From: Maricaulis sp.
GTDB taxonomy: Bacteria > Pseudomonadota > Alphaproteobacteria > Caulobacterales > Maricaulaceae
Reading direction: 5' to 3'
DNA: 64,000 nt
Assembly (NCBI RefSeq): GCF_030149425.1
Contig: NZ_JASBRQ010000002.1
Coordinates: 62,001 to 126,000 of the forward strand
Shown: positions 52,088-61,118 of the stretch, one piece after another
Layout of the letters: each line of letters begins with the position of its first letter
Position numbering within the stretch: the stretch's first letter is position 1
Notes under the pieces: generated by a model
The model's database searches: none
What the model was told of the DNA's origin: nothing
What the model saw: the letters and a program-made list of their open reading frames with translations, nothing else
Position numbers and translations under genes: made by a program

Positions 52088-52106
52088 CCCCCGGTTTATC
52101 CGGGGG
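52088..52106 (+). repeat. REP-like palindrome, copy 1
   Basis: CCCCCGG-TTTAT-CCGGGGG within CGCCATCCCCC...GGGGGACCTC. Related copies occur at 56325-56356 and, inverted, at 56393-56411. It sits between the acylase and amidohydrolase genes. A second hairpin, CCCCGGACCCGCG/CGCGGACCGGGG, follows at about 52137-52167. Confidence 0.7.
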
Positions 52107-52196
52107 ACCTCAACTTTGACCCTCTGCGGCGAGGTACCCCGGACCCGCGCTGATACGCGGACCGGGGCATAACGATCAGGGGTTTTGGCCTGAGGC

Positions 52197-55100
52197 CTAC
52201 TCCCAGTAATACGCCTCGCGCGCTTCATCGCCGGTGATGACTTCATTCATCGTTACCGGGTCGTAGAGGCGGCCATTGAGCATCACATAGGCGATCTCAT
52301 CGGTCTGGAAGATGTCCTCGAGCGGGTTCTCGCGCAGGACGACGAGGTCGGCCAGCTTACCTGCTTCCAGCGTGCCGATATCGTCGATAAAGCCCAAATG
52401 GCGGGCCGGAGCGACGGTGGCTGTGGTCAGCACCTCGAGCGGCGTCATGCCGCCGCGGGCGAAGGACCACATCTCCCAGTGCGCCGCGAGGCCCTGTTGC
52501 TGGCCGTGGGCACCGATCGAGACGTGAATGCCGCGCTGGGCCAGGAGGCGCGCGGAAGCGGCCGAGTTGGCGTCAGCGAAATTGCTCTCCGGCGCCGTGG
52601 TCCGGCGCACGGTGGAGGGCAGCAGCACATGCGGCGGCACATGCTCGGACAGGATCGGATGCTCCCAGACATTCATCGCCTGACGCCAGAACGGGTCACC
52701 GGCGAGGCCGCCATAGGTCACCGTCAGCGTCGGGGTCAGGGCCACTTCGGTCTGCTCCCACATGCTCAGCACGTCTTCATACAGCGTGGAGACCGGGATG
52801 TTGTGCTCCATGGACGTATTGCCATCGATGATCATCGACATGTCCATATGGTAGTTGGAGCCCCCCTCCGATGCGGTGATCAGATTGGCTTCCATCGCGG
52901 CATAGGTGACCTGCTGGCGCTGTTCCCGGCGCGGCTGGTTGTAGTTCTTGATACCATGAGCACCCTGCGCCTGCAGGCGGAAGACGTGTTCACGGGCATC
53001 ATCCTCACCATCAATCGCCGCATGGAAACCCGGAGCCCGGGCGCCGTAGACGATCTCGCCGGTGGAATAGGTCCGCGGCTGCAATTGCACGCCGGCGCGC
53101 TGGTATTCCGCCGCCGGGAAGATCGACGCGGCCGAGCTGGACGGGTCAAAGATGGTGGTCACACCGAGCGCGAGATGCGCCAGGGTCGACCAGTTCTGCT
53201 GCGGGATAATGCCGTCGCTGGCCTGCGGGCCATGCGCGTGGGCATCAATGAAGCCCGGCGTAATGGTGTGACCGGACATGTCGGAGACCACAGCGCCATC
53301 CGGGATCTCGACAGAACCGGCCTCGCCGATCGCGACAATGCGATTGCCGTCGATGACGATGACGCCATTCTCGATGACGCCGCCATCCTCGCCCGCCATG
53401 GTAATCAGACGCGCACCGGTGATCGCGACCATGCCGTCCGGACGGTCGGTCTCGATCGTCATCGCCAGCGAGATGCCCTCGCCCGGCTCCGGCGGGCTGT
53501 AAGCCTCGTCCTCATCAGCATCCGGATTGGGACGGATCTGCTCAATCGTGGCCGAGAACAGTTCAGCACCCATGGTCCAGTTGACGCGATTACCGCCTTC
53601 CGACCAGTGGATATCGGTACCGCCATTGCCCGACAGCTCTACCACCGGCAGGGCACCGGTATTGTTGGAAACCGACAGGTTTTGCGGGCCCACCGGCATC
53701 GGCATGACCCAGGCGTCGTAGTTTTCGCGGAAGGCCAGATGACGCTCGTCCGGCGAGACATGGAATTCGCCGGTCATGCCGCCATTGGCATGCACACGCT
53801 CGTCAAAACCGTCCAGATTGACCGAGTAGAGCTCCAGGCCCGGCGCCCGCCGGGTCAGGAAAATGCGGTCATTGGAAGCGCCGAAATGCGGGTTGGAGCC
53901 ACTGTCTGCGACTTCACGCATCTCGCCACCGCGGGCGGAAACCGTGAAGATACCGGTGGTTTCAGACCATTCATTCGAGGTCAGGAAACCACCGCCGTCT
54001 TTTTCAAACACGACCGTATTGCCATCCGGCGAGAAGCGCGGACGGCGGTAGATACCCGGCTCACGGGTCAGCGTCCGCTCGCCGCGGCCGGCTGCGGTCA
54101 CGCTCCGGATCGAGCCGAGGTCCTGGTCATCCCAGGTAGCAAAGACGATGCGGCTGCCATCCCGGCTCCAGGAGGCGAACAATTCGCGCCGGTCCGAGCT
54201 GTCACGGGTCAGACGGCGCGGTTCGCCGCCATCGGTGTCCATGATGTAGAGCTTGCCGAGATTTTCAAACACGACCTGGTCGCCATCGGGCGAGACCGAG
54301 GTAAAGCGCGGCATGCGCGTCTCGAACGTGTCCGGGGCGACCGGCACCGCCGGACGAACGGGATCGATCACTTCACGCGTATCGGTCACTTCGAACGGGA
54401 TATTGGTGACTTCCTCGGTCTCGATATCGATACGGTGGATACCGCCGCCGGACCAGAACACGATGGAGCCGCTGTCCGGTGTCCAGTCCATGTTCGGATA
54501 CATGCCGACAACGCCCCAGGTTTCCTGGTTGTCGCGGTCGAGATTATCATAGATGCGGCGGGTCTCGCCGGAGCGCAGATCCTTGATATAGAGGCCGGAC
54601 TGCATCTCGACACGGCGCACGAAGGCAATATAGCGCCCGTCCGGAGACGGTGCGGCGCGCACGGCACCGCCGGCGCCATCAACGGCTGTATCGATCTCGC
54701 CGGTGACCATGTCATAGCGGCGGATATTGAACAGGTCGCCGTTGGAATCGTCCGCATAGGTAAAGGTGTTCCCCGGGCTCACAGCGCGGGTGTAATAGAT
54801 ATAGCGGCCATCGGCGGAGAAGATCGGCTCGCCCTGCTCTTTCTGGTATTGCGGGTTGGGACGCTCCACCAGCGCAGAACCGCTACCGCCCAGCACGTGG
54901 TAGAGCCAGATCTCGCCAGTACCGGCCGAGCGCGATGTGGTGAAGTGCTTGCGCGCCGCGATATAGCGGCCATCCGGCGACCAGGTCGGGTTGTTGAGAA
55001 GGCGGAAGTTTTCCTGCGTCACCTGGCGGGCATTCTCGCCATCCACATCCATGACCCAGATATTGTCCCCGCCCCCGCGATCCGAGGTGAAGGCAATCTG

Positions 55101-55442
55101 CGAGCCGTCCGGAGAAAAGCGCGGCTGGATCTCCCAAGCGAGGCCGGACGCGATATTGGTCGCTTCGCCGCCGCTGATCGGCATGGTGTAGATGTCACCC
55201 ATGAGGTCGAAAGCAATGGTCTCACCGTCCGGGCTGACATCGACCGACATCCAGGTGCCTTCGGTGACATTGAAGTCGATTTCCCGGGTTTCCATCGGCG
55301 GGTTGGACACGTCCCAACCTTCCGGCGCTGTTTCTTCCACTTCGGCCTCAGCCTCGGCATCGGCATCGGCTTCCTGGAAGGCCCAGCCCGGTGCAGACGC
55401 CAGAATCGTCGACGCCGTCAGCGCCGCAATAAATCGTTTCAT
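52197..55442 (-). CDS. Secreted TolB/WD40-type beta-propeller plus amidohydrolase
   Basis: A 1081-aa exported protein. After a signal peptide (TASTILASAPGWA) and an acidic linker, residues about 60-640 form repeated propeller blades (SVDVSPDGETIAF, PRFSPDGSQIAFTSDRGG, PTWSPDGRYIAA, PRFSPDGNTVVF). The C-terminal amidohydrolase domain (about 680-1075) shows TPGFIDAHAHG with the HxH metal motif, KNYNQP around the bridging Lys, SEGGSNYHMDM, and the late GTLEAGKLADLVVLRENP. It probably hydrolyses a peptide-like or cyclic amide substrate, the propeller acting as a gate. A promoter-region palindrome (55467-55484) and a weak Zur-like site (55560-55577) lie upstream. Confidence 0.88.
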   Translation of the reverse strand: MKRFIAALTASTILASAPGWAFQEADADAEAEAEVEETAPEGWDVSNPPMETREIDFNVTEGTWMSVDVSPDGETIAFDLMGDIYTMPISGGEATNIASGLAWEIQPRFSPDGSQIAFTSDRGGGDNIWVMDVDGENARQVTQENFRLLNNPTWSPDGRYIAARKHFTTSRSAGTGEIWLYHVLGGSGSALVERPNPQYQKEQGEPIFSADGRYIYYTRAVSPGNTFTYADDSNGDLFNIRRYDMVTGEIDTAVDGAGGAVRAAPSPDGRYIAFVRRVEMQSGLYIKDLRSGETRRIYDNLDRDNQETWGVVGMYPNMDWTPDSGSIVFWSGGGIHRIDIETEEVTNIPFEVTDTREVIDPVRPAVPVAPDTFETRMPRFTSVSPDGDQVVFENLGKLYIMDTDGGEPRRLTRDSSDRRELFASWSRDGSRIVFATWDDQDLGSIRSVTAAGRGERTLTREPGIYRRPRFSPDGNTVVFEKDGGGFLTSNEWSETTGIFTVSARGGEMREVADSGSNPHFGASNDRIFLTRRAPGLELYSVNLDGFDERVHANGGMTGEFHVSPDERHLAFRENYDAWVMPMPVGPQNLSVSNNTGALPVVELSGNGGTDIHWSEGGNRVNWTMGAELFSATIEQIRPNPDADEDEAYSPPEPGEGISLAMTIETDRPDGMVAITGARLITMAGEDGGVIENGVIVIDGNRIVAIGEAGSVEIPDGAVVSDMSGHTITPGFIDAHAHGPQASDGIIPQQNWSTLAHLALGVTTIFDPSSSAASIFPAAEYQRAGVQLQPRTYSTGEIVYGARAPGFHAAIDGEDDAREHVFRLQAQGAHGIKNYNQPRREQRQQVTYAAMEANLITASEGGSNYHMDMSMIIDGNTSMEHNIPVSTLYEDVLSMWEQTEVALTPTLTVTYGGLAGDPFWRQAMNVWEHPILSEHVPPHVLLPSTVRRTTAPESNFADANSAASARLLAQRGIHVSIGAHGQQQGLAAHWEMWSFARGGMTPLEVLTTATVAPARHLGFIDDIGTLEAGKLADLVVLRENPLEDIFQTDEIAYVMLNGRLYDPVTMNEVITGDEAREAYYWE

Positions 55443-55466
55443 GGTGCTCCCCTCGCAATGCGATCT

Positions 55467-55484
55467 GTTTGTTGGCGCACAAAC
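55467..55484. promoter_or_regulatory. Inverted repeat upstream of amidohydrolase
   Basis: GTTTGT-TGGCGC-ACAAAC, perfect six-base arms around a six-base centre, ends 25 bp upstream of the amidohydrolase start codon. It is placed to overlap the promoter or leader, so it is a likely operator. Confidence 0.5.
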
Positions 55485-55559
55485 TAGTCCGCATCTCCGA
55501 TGACACCAAACTAATCATTCCGTAAGCACGGCTTTGTTATCGCGATGACGATCTTTATT

Positions 55560-55577
55560 GTTATGTTATTTCGTAAC
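55560..55577. promoter_or_regulatory. Weak Zur-like site upstream of amidohydrolase
   Basis: GTTATGTTATTTCGTAAC matches an extended GTTATGTTATAACATAAC palindrome at 15 of 18 positions but fits the classical 17-bp Zur core at only 11 of 16. It lies 118 bp from the start codon. Tentative. Confidence 0.25.
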
Positions 55578-55726
55578 CCTTCTAAGTCATCGCTTCCCTG
55601 ACCTCATGTCGCGGTTCGGGAAGCGCAAAGCCGCAATCCTCGCCCAGATTGCTTGCGACCCCGGACGCAGACTCGCCCTTTGTGGTATGAGGGCGTGGAG
55701 GGGCGCCTATCCGGCACCAACCTTCC

Positions 55727-55781
55727 TTCTCCTCGCCCGGGGAGAAGGTGCCCCGGATATGATCCGGGGCGGATGAGGGGC
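55727..55781 (+). repeat. GC-rich interspersed repeat (two hairpins)
   Basis: CTTCTCC/GGAGAAG flanks a CG-rich loop, then GCCCCGGAT-ATG-ATCCGGGGC, ending GGATGAGGGG. This form of double-hairpin repeat occurs between genes in many alphaproteobacterial chromosomes. Confidence 0.6.
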
Positions 55782-55812
55782 TTGGCTAAAAGCTTGCGAC
55801 TGTTTCCAGTTC

Positions 55813-55890
55813 TCCCTTGCGCGGCGTTCGCCGCGCGCCCCTCACCCCCGCTGCGCGGGACCTCTCCCCGGAGGGGGAGAGGGAGGGGTT
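55813..55890 (+). repeat. GC-rich interspersed repeat (three hairpins)
   Basis: GCGCGGCG-TT-CGCCGCGC, then CCCGC-TGC-GCGGG, then CTCTCCCC/GGGGAGAG in the sequence CCCCTCACCCCCGC...GGGGGAGAGG. The same class is widespread in GC-rich alphaproteobacteria. Confidence 0.6.
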
Positions 55891-56113
55891 ATCCTCACCC
55901 TCGCACTTACCCCCATAATCCCCCTCAGCTCCCGGGATGAGAGGCCGTGGCCACGTCATCAGGGCCCGGGCGCCAGCGGAGCCTGTCCGCGGTGGGTGCG
56001 GTGACGCGCACTTGTCTCCGGCAGGGCGTCGGGAAGGTCCGGGCGGCACTAGAACCGACCGTCTTTACCTTCCCGGTTGGATACGGAGCGGAGACGCTCC
56101 GGGAAAGCTCCGC

Positions 56114-56181
56114 GTGCGGGATGTCAGATCATGCCACGCACTTAAATACATTGAGATTCCGGCACGGCCGGCATCCCGCAC
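56114..56181 (+). ncRNA. Possible structured RNA or stable stem
   Basis: GTGCGGGATG (56114-56123) pairs perfectly with CATCCCGCAC (56172-56181), extendable by two further pairs inside, enclosing about 46 bases. A second hairpin (GGAGCG-GAGA-CGCTCC, about 56085-56100) precedes it. This could be a small RNA or only a repeat. No promoter or terminator is assigned. Confidence 0.25.
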
Positions 56182-56324
56182 ATCCTCTCCTCTCGCGCGG
56201 TCGCAAGCCGTGCGGGCGAGAACCCTTGTCTTGATGGATGTGGAAGGGAGACTTTCGATGAAACACCATCGCCGTATCAACCCCACGGCGCGTGAGCCGA
56301 CCGGGGTCTAGACTGAACCGACAT

Positions 56325-56356
56325 CCCCCGGTGACCGCGCAGCGGTCATCCGGGGG
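56325..56356 (+). repeat. REP-like palindrome, copy 2
   Basis: CCCCCGG-TGACCGC-GCA-GCGGTCA-T-CCGGGGG, with the same flanks (ACAT...GACCTC) as copy 1 at 52088 but a longer inner stem. Confidence 0.7.
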
Positions 56357-56392
56357 ACCTCGTCACATCCGGTGACGGATTTGGTGAGCCCC

Positions 56393-56411
56393 CCCCCGAA
56401 TAAATCGGGGG
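56393..56411 (-). repeat. REP-like palindrome, copy 3 (inverted)
   Basis: CCCCCG-AATAAAT-CGGGGG, followed by GATGGCGAG. Read on the minus strand this is CGCCATCCCCCG, the same flank as copy 1. With copy 2 it makes an inverted pair next to the 3' end of the SulP gene. Confidence 0.65.
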
Positions 56412-56435
56412 ATGGCGAGTGGGCTTTGATTACCC

Positions 56436-58118
56436 CTAATGCCCACCGCCCATACGGCCGAGGCGGACACGATAGTCCACCGAGACGCCATAAACCGGGT
56501 CGTCATCGCTATCGACGACGAGCTGGCCCGCCTTGGACAGGAGGGCATGGCAATCGCGGCTGAGATGGCGCAGCTCGACCTGCTTGCCGGCCTTGGCGTA
56601 TTTCGCGGCCAGGTCCTCGATCGCCTGCAGGGCGGACTGGTCGACCACGCGACTGTCGGCGAAATCGATGATGACGCGGTCGGGATCACCCTTGAGGTCA
56701 AAAATGTCCATGAAGCCCTCGATCGACCCGAAGAAAAGCGGACCATCGACACGGTAGATTTTCTCACCGTTTTCGCCCTCGTCCTCACGGGCATGAATGT
56801 GCGAGGCGGCCTTCCAGGCATAAACCAGGGCCGAGACAATGACGCCGACGATCACGGCGATAGCCAGGTCGTGGGCCACGGTCACACCGGTCACCAGCAC
56901 GATGACGAAGGCGTCGGAGCGGGGGATGCGGCGCATGATCATGAAGGTCTGCCAGGCGAAGGTACCGATCACGACCATGAACATCACGCCGACCAGGGCT
57001 GCGAGCGGGATTTGCTCGATCAGCGGCGAGGCAAACAGGATGAAGCCGAGCAGGAAGAGCGCTGCGGAAATGCCCGACAGGCGCAGACGTCCGCCGGATT
57101 TCACATTGATCATGGACTGGCCGATCATCGCACAACCGCCCATGCCGCCGAAGAAACCGGTGATCAGATTGGCAGCCCCCTGGGCCACACATTCCTGCGA
57201 GGCGCCGCCCTTGCGGCCGGTGATCTCGCCGACGAGGTTGAGTGTCAGCAGGCTCTCGATCAGGCCGATCGCGGCCAGGATCAGGGCATAGGGCAGGATG
57301 ATGGTGAAGGTTTCCCAATTGAGCGGCGCCAGCGCATCGCCAAACGGCCCCACGCCTTCACCGAACGGTATGTGGAATTGCGGCAGCCCGCCTTCAATCG
57401 ATGCCAGATCGCCCACCGTCGGCACGTTGAGGCCAAGCGCGATGACAATGCCGGCGACGATGACAATGCCCATCAGGGGAGCCGGGACCGCCTTGGTTAG
57501 TTTCGGGGTCAGCCAGATTACCGCCATGGTCAAAATGACCAGGCCGAGCATCAAGGACAGCTCCGGCATGGGCAGCCATTCCGCTCCAGCCAGGCCCGGA
57601 CCATGTCCGCCAGCGCCCTCGCCCGCCGCTTCGGAGCCGGGGACCTGGAAGAGCTTGAGCTGGGCCAGACCGATAACAATGGCGAGGCCATTGACGAAGC
57701 CGAGCATCACAGGATGCGGCACCATGCGGATGAACTTCCCGAGCCGGAAAATACCGGCCGCGATCTGGATCAGGCCCATCAGGATGACGGTGGCGAAGAG
57801 GTATTCGATACCGTGCTCGTAAACCAGGTGCACCATGACCACGGCAAGCGCACCGGTCGCGCCCGAAATCATGCCCCGGCGCCCACCGAAAACGGCCGTA
57901 ATCAGGCCGACGATAAAGGCGGCGTAGAGCCCCACGAGCGGCGGAACCCCCGCGACAAAGGCAAAGGCCACGGCTTCCGGAACCAGCGCCAGCGCCACTG
58001 TCAGGCCGGCCAGTACTTCGATACGGACCTGGGACACGGTCAGCGGCGGCAGCTCACCGCGATTGCGGATGGAGGCGGAAAAGCGTTCGGCGAACGCAGC
58101 GAGCGAGTTTTGCAGCAT
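56436..58118 (-). CDS. SulP-family anion transporter with STAS domain
   Basis: A 560-aa inner-membrane protein. The SulP signature VALALVPEAVAFAFVAGVPP is near residues 41-60, followed by GLYAAF and GATGALAVVM, with about 12-14 transmembrane segments to about residue 430. A cytoplasmic STAS domain ends the protein (RVIIDFADSRVVDQSALQAIEDL near 475). Members carry sulfate, bicarbonate or dicarboxylates. No sulfate-assimilation or carbonic-anhydrase gene is adjacent to decide the substrate. The gene is divergent from the polysaccharide cluster. Confidence 0.92.
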   Translation of the reverse strand: MLQNSLAAFAERFSASIRNRGELPPLTVSQVRIEVLAGLTVALALVPEAVAFAFVAGVPPLVGLYAAFIVGLITAVFGGRRGMISGATGALAVVMVHLVYEHGIEYLFATVILMGLIQIAAGIFRLGKFIRMVPHPVMLGFVNGLAIVIGLAQLKLFQVPGSEAAGEGAGGHGPGLAGAEWLPMPELSLMLGLVILTMAVIWLTPKLTKAVPAPLMGIVIVAGIVIALGLNVPTVGDLASIEGGLPQFHIPFGEGVGPFGDALAPLNWETFTIILPYALILAAIGLIESLLTLNLVGEITGRKGGASQECVAQGAANLITGFFGGMGGCAMIGQSMINVKSGGRLRLSGISAALFLLGFILFASPLIEQIPLAALVGVMFMVVIGTFAWQTFMIMRRIPRSDAFVIVLVTGVTVAHDLAIAVIVGVIVSALVYAWKAASHIHAREDEGENGEKIYRVDGPLFFGSIEGFMDIFDLKGDPDRVIIDFADSRVVDQSALQAIEDLAAKYAKAGKQVELRHLSRDCHALLSKAGQLVVDSDDDPVYGVSVDYRVRLGRMGGGH

Positions 58119-58308
58119 GGTCTTGTCCCGTTTTTGGTGCAGCGCACCAAGTCAAGCCGCGCCCCTTAAGCTGATATGGTCTTCATGGCCACCCCTCTTG
58201 TGCCATGGCCGGTATAAGAAAAAGCGCCGGAAACGCCTTGTTAACCACGCTTTTCAACGGATTATCAGCCTCATTGTGGGAGGTTGCCGGGCAGAGGGAG
58301 ATTATCCA

Positions 58309-59838
58309 ATGGCGTTTTTCTCAGCCCCGAACGCACCGAGCGGTCCGGCCAATGACTGCTCTGAAACGCCGGTCCGTCCGGAACGTGACGCGGCCGCACT
58401 GGCCCGTGCGCATTTGAAGGCGAAGACGCGTGCCCCGTCCAACCGGGTCAATCGCCGTGCCGCCGGACGCATGTTCCAGATCGTCGATACCCTGGCCGTT
58501 TTGACCCTGGCCGCGATCTCAGCCGGCATGATCAGCCAGGGCCAGCTGGCTGCGGCACCGATGATCGATCTCCTGCCGCTGATTGCGCTCGCTGCCGTAG
58601 CGCTCGTGGCCCTGCCCCTGTCCGGCGTTTATCGCATCGAACCGCGCCGGCCTCTGGCGCTGCAAATCCTGCGCGCCGTCAGCGCGACCGGGCTGGCGGG
58701 TATCGCCGGCGTCGCGACAGCCCTGGCAACGAGTCCGGCCTTTGCCGACCTGCACGCGCTTAACGCCGTGGTCCTGACCGGTGCCCTGTTTGCGCTGCAG
58801 ATGATCTATGCCGGCATCGTCAATCACTGGGCCCGCGCCGGCCGTCTGGCCCGCAATGTCATTCTGGTTGGCGCCACCCCCAATGCGCGCCACCTGATCG
58901 CGGCCAATGCCGGGTCGGGCTATGTCAATGTCGTCGGCGTGTTTGACGACCGCCAGACCCGCTCGCCCTCCCTGCTCGCGGGTGCGCCCTATCTGGGCAC
59001 CACGGACGACTTGTTCAACTGGCCGCTCCTGCACGAGGCCGACCGCATTATCCTGACCGTCTCGGCCAAGGCCGAGGAACGCGTCCAGCACCTTTTGGAA
59101 AAACTCCGCGCGCTGCCGCAGCCGGTCATTTTGCTGCTCGACATCAACGGTTTCAGCCCGGATGAAACGTCTCTGGATGATCTAGTCGGCGTGCATGCTG
59201 CCCGCATGAGCGGTAGCGAGGAACAGCTCGGCCGGATCATTTCCAAGCGCGTTCAGGATCTGGTGTTCGGGTCGGTTTTGACCCTGGCCGCCCTGCCCGT
59301 CATGGCGCTGATTGCATTGGCCGTCAAACTGACCAGCCCGGGCCCGGTACTGTTCCGCCAGACCCGCGAGGGCTTTCATGGCCGGCCGATCAATGTGCTG
59401 AAATTCCGCACCATGCGGCACGACCCCGAGGCCGACACCAAGCGCGTGCGCCAGGTCGAGCTCAATGATCCGCGGGTCACCCGGATCGGTGGTTTCCTGC
59501 GCAAGACGAGCCTGGATGAGCTGCCGCAATTCTTCAATGTCCTGGGCGGCTCCATGTCCCTTGTCGGCCCTCGCCCGCATGCGCCGGGCATGCGCACCGG
59601 CGGCACCGAGACCGCCAAGCTGGTCGCAGAATACGCGCATCGCTACCGCGTCAAGCCAGGCATAACCGGTTGGGCCCAGATCAATGGCTCACGCGGCCCG
59701 TTGCATTCGCCGGAAGACGCCCGCGAGCGCATCGCCCTGGATGTGGAATATATTTCCCGTGCCAGCTTCTGGCTCGATGTCTGGATCATGCTGCGCACCC
59801 TGCCGGCCCTGCTGGGCGACAAGATCAACGTCCGCTAG
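58309..59838 (+). CDS. Undecaprenyl-phosphate sugar phosphotransferase (WbaP/HfsE-like)
   Basis: A 509-aa protein from ATG 58309, with AGAGGGAG upstream; the open frame before it has no similarity. Four N-terminal helices (about 50-165) are followed by a Rossmann-like domain (NVILVGATPNARHLIAAN near 183). A further helix near 320 leads into the catalytic phosphoglycosyltransferase domain: SPGPVLFRQTREGFHGRPINVLKFRTM (in part), RKTSLDELPQFFNVL, SLVGPRPHAPGM. It transfers a sugar-1-phosphate to the lipid carrier, starting a polysaccharide repeat unit. In Caulobacter such enzymes (HfsE, PssY, PssZ) start holdfast synthesis, so this is a possible role. Confidence 0.92.
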   Translation: MAFFSAPNAPSGPANDCSETPVRPERDAAALARAHLKAKTRAPSNRVNRRAAGRMFQIVDTLAVLTLAAISAGMISQGQLAAAPMIDLLPLIALAAVALVALPLSGVYRIEPRRPLALQILRAVSATGLAGIAGVATALATSPAFADLHALNAVVLTGALFALQMIYAGIVNHWARAGRLARNVILVGATPNARHLIAANAGSGYVNVVGVFDDRQTRSPSLLAGAPYLGTTDDLFNWPLLHEADRIILTVSAKAEERVQHLLEKLRALPQPVILLLDINGFSPDETSLDDLVGVHAARMSGSEEQLGRIISKRVQDLVFGSVLTLAALPVMALIALAVKLTSPGPVLFRQTREGFHGRPINVLKFRTMRHDPEADTKRVRQVELNDPRVTRIGGFLRKTSLDELPQFFNVLGGSMSLVGPRPHAPGMRTGGTETAKLVAEYAHRYRVKPGITGWAQINGSRGPLHSPEDARERIALDVEYISRASFWLDVWIMLRTLPALLGDKINVR

Positions 59839-59849
59839 CGCAGCTTGGA

Positions 59850-61061
59850 TCAGTTCGGGGCTTTGACCCCGCGTTGGCCGGCATCTTTGCGATTACGCAG
59901 CCGGCGCAGGACCGGATGGAACCAGCAGGCCAGTCCCGGCACCGGGTCACGCCAGCTGAACACCAGATCGACATTGGAGCGGATCATCCCGCGCAGGATA
60001 CGCAAGGCCCCGGCCAGGCTTGCACCCAGGCCCGCTCCCTGGCGCAGGCGCCAGACCCAGCCGGAGAAATCCCCCTTGGCCCAGTGATAGCGCACGCCGG
60101 TCCGGGCGTGTGACCACGGCTCTTCGCTGAGCGCGATATCCCGGCCCAAAGTCAAATCCAGCAAGGTCTTGGCGATGTCTGCCCCGGCGGCTTCCGCTCC
60201 GGCTATATTGGCACCGAGACGCGGATTGATTTCCAGAAAGGAGGTCTGGTCGCTATCGCGGGCGGTCATGAACTGGGCACAGCCGACACCGGTATAGTTG
60301 AGCGCTTCGACGAGCGCCTCGGTCTGGTCGACCAGATCGGGCCGCGGGGTAATCGAGATTCCCTCGACCGCATAACCGGAACCGTCGGCGCGGTCGGTGC
60401 GCTCGACCTCAATCGCACAGGCCGTCAATATATCCCCGCCCCAGGCCACGAAATAATGGTTGATCCGGTTACCGCTGAGACGGCGCTGCACCAGGAGATG
60501 CGCATGCTCAGCCGGCCACGCCGCAAATTCGCGGTCCAGATCGGCCGGCGAATCCAGCGTGATGACCTTGTGACCGAAAACGAACTGTCCCTCCCCGGTC
60601 GGCTTGACCACCAGCGGATAACCCAGGCTTTCACAAGCCCGCTTGAGCTGGCTCAGATTGGCGACCGGCAAATAATCGGCGACAGGGACTTTTTCCGTGC
60701 GGCACAGCTCGGCCATGCGCGTTTTGGAAACACAGCGCGCGACAATGTCCGGATCCGGCGACATCACGGTGACCGATTTCGGCAGCGCCGCCCGGTATCC
60801 GGCGAGCAGCCGTGTCGCCCGGTCCGTGACCGGCACGACGATATCGAAGCCATAGTCTTCGCAATATTCCGCAATGGACCGGATGCAGGCGGATTCGTTG
60901 GCGAAATCGGGGATTGGGAGGCTGCCGGTAACGCTGTTGGAGCGCTCGAAATAGTCCGAATATCCGTTATGGCCGGCCCAAATCTCATGCCCCTGACGAT
61001 GCAGAGTGCGCGCCAGGGCAAAGGATGGGCGATGATTCCCGATCAGGAACAATTTGGCCAT
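59850..61061 (-). CDS. ATP-grasp domain protein
   Basis: A 403-aa protein from ATG 61061 (MAKLFLIGNH), eight bases after AGGGGAG. The N-terminal pre-ATP-grasp domain is followed by YPLVVKPTGEGQFVFGHKV (about 145), the phosphate-binding region, and EINPRLGANIAGAEAAG (about 275), the metal-binding end of the ATP-grasp fold. The C-terminal 60 residues are basic and may contact a membrane. Such proteins couple ATP to ligation of a carboxylate to an amine or sugar, suggesting modification of a polysaccharide building block. It follows the GNAT gene on the same strand by 57 bp. Confidence 0.82.
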   Translation of the reverse strand: MAKLFLIGNHRPSFALARTLHRQGHEIWAGHNGYSDYFERSNSVTGSLPIPDFANESACIRSIAEYCEDYGFDIVVPVTDRATRLLAGYRAALPKSVTVMSPDPDIVARCVSKTRMAELCRTEKVPVADYLPVANLSQLKRACESLGYPLVVKPTGEGQFVFGHKVITLDSPADLDREFAAWPAEHAHLLVQRRLSGNRINHYFVAWGGDILTACAIEVERTDRADGSGYAVEGISITPRPDLVDQTEALVEALNYTGVGCAQFMTARDSDQTSFLEINPRLGANIAGAEAAGADIAKTLLDLTLGRDIALSEEPWSHARTGVRYHWAKGDFSGWVWRLRQGAGLGASLAGALRILRGMIRSNVDLVFSWRDPVPGLACWFHPVLRRLRNRKDAGQRGVKAPN

Positions 61062-61118
61062 TCGATCTCCCCTTTGCGGGGAAACTCGCAAGCCGCGGGC
61101 CAAGCCCGTTCGACCCAT

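Larger units (their letters stand above)
55443..56435. other. 1-kb gene-free, repeat-rich region
   Basis: Between the amidohydrolase and SulP genes I find no convincing gene. It holds the amidohydrolase promoter (to about 55580), two classes of GC-rich interspersed repeats (about 55727-55781 and 55813-55890), a long-range stem at 56114-56181, and two inverted REP-like copies (56325-56356, 56393-56411). Short open frames here (e.g. 55937-56311 plus) are derived from repeats and have no Shine-Dalgarno. Confidence 0.65.

Noticed and set aside
52398-55487. 1029-codon plus-strand frame opposite the amidohydrolase gene
   Set aside because: It is the antisense mirror of a protein with clear propeller and amidohydrolase motifs; its translation has no recognisable domain and results from GC-rich codon bias.
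55937-56311. 124-codon plus-strand frame in the repeat region
   Set aside because: No ribosome-binding site, and it is built from repeat and hairpin sequence; more likely non-coding.
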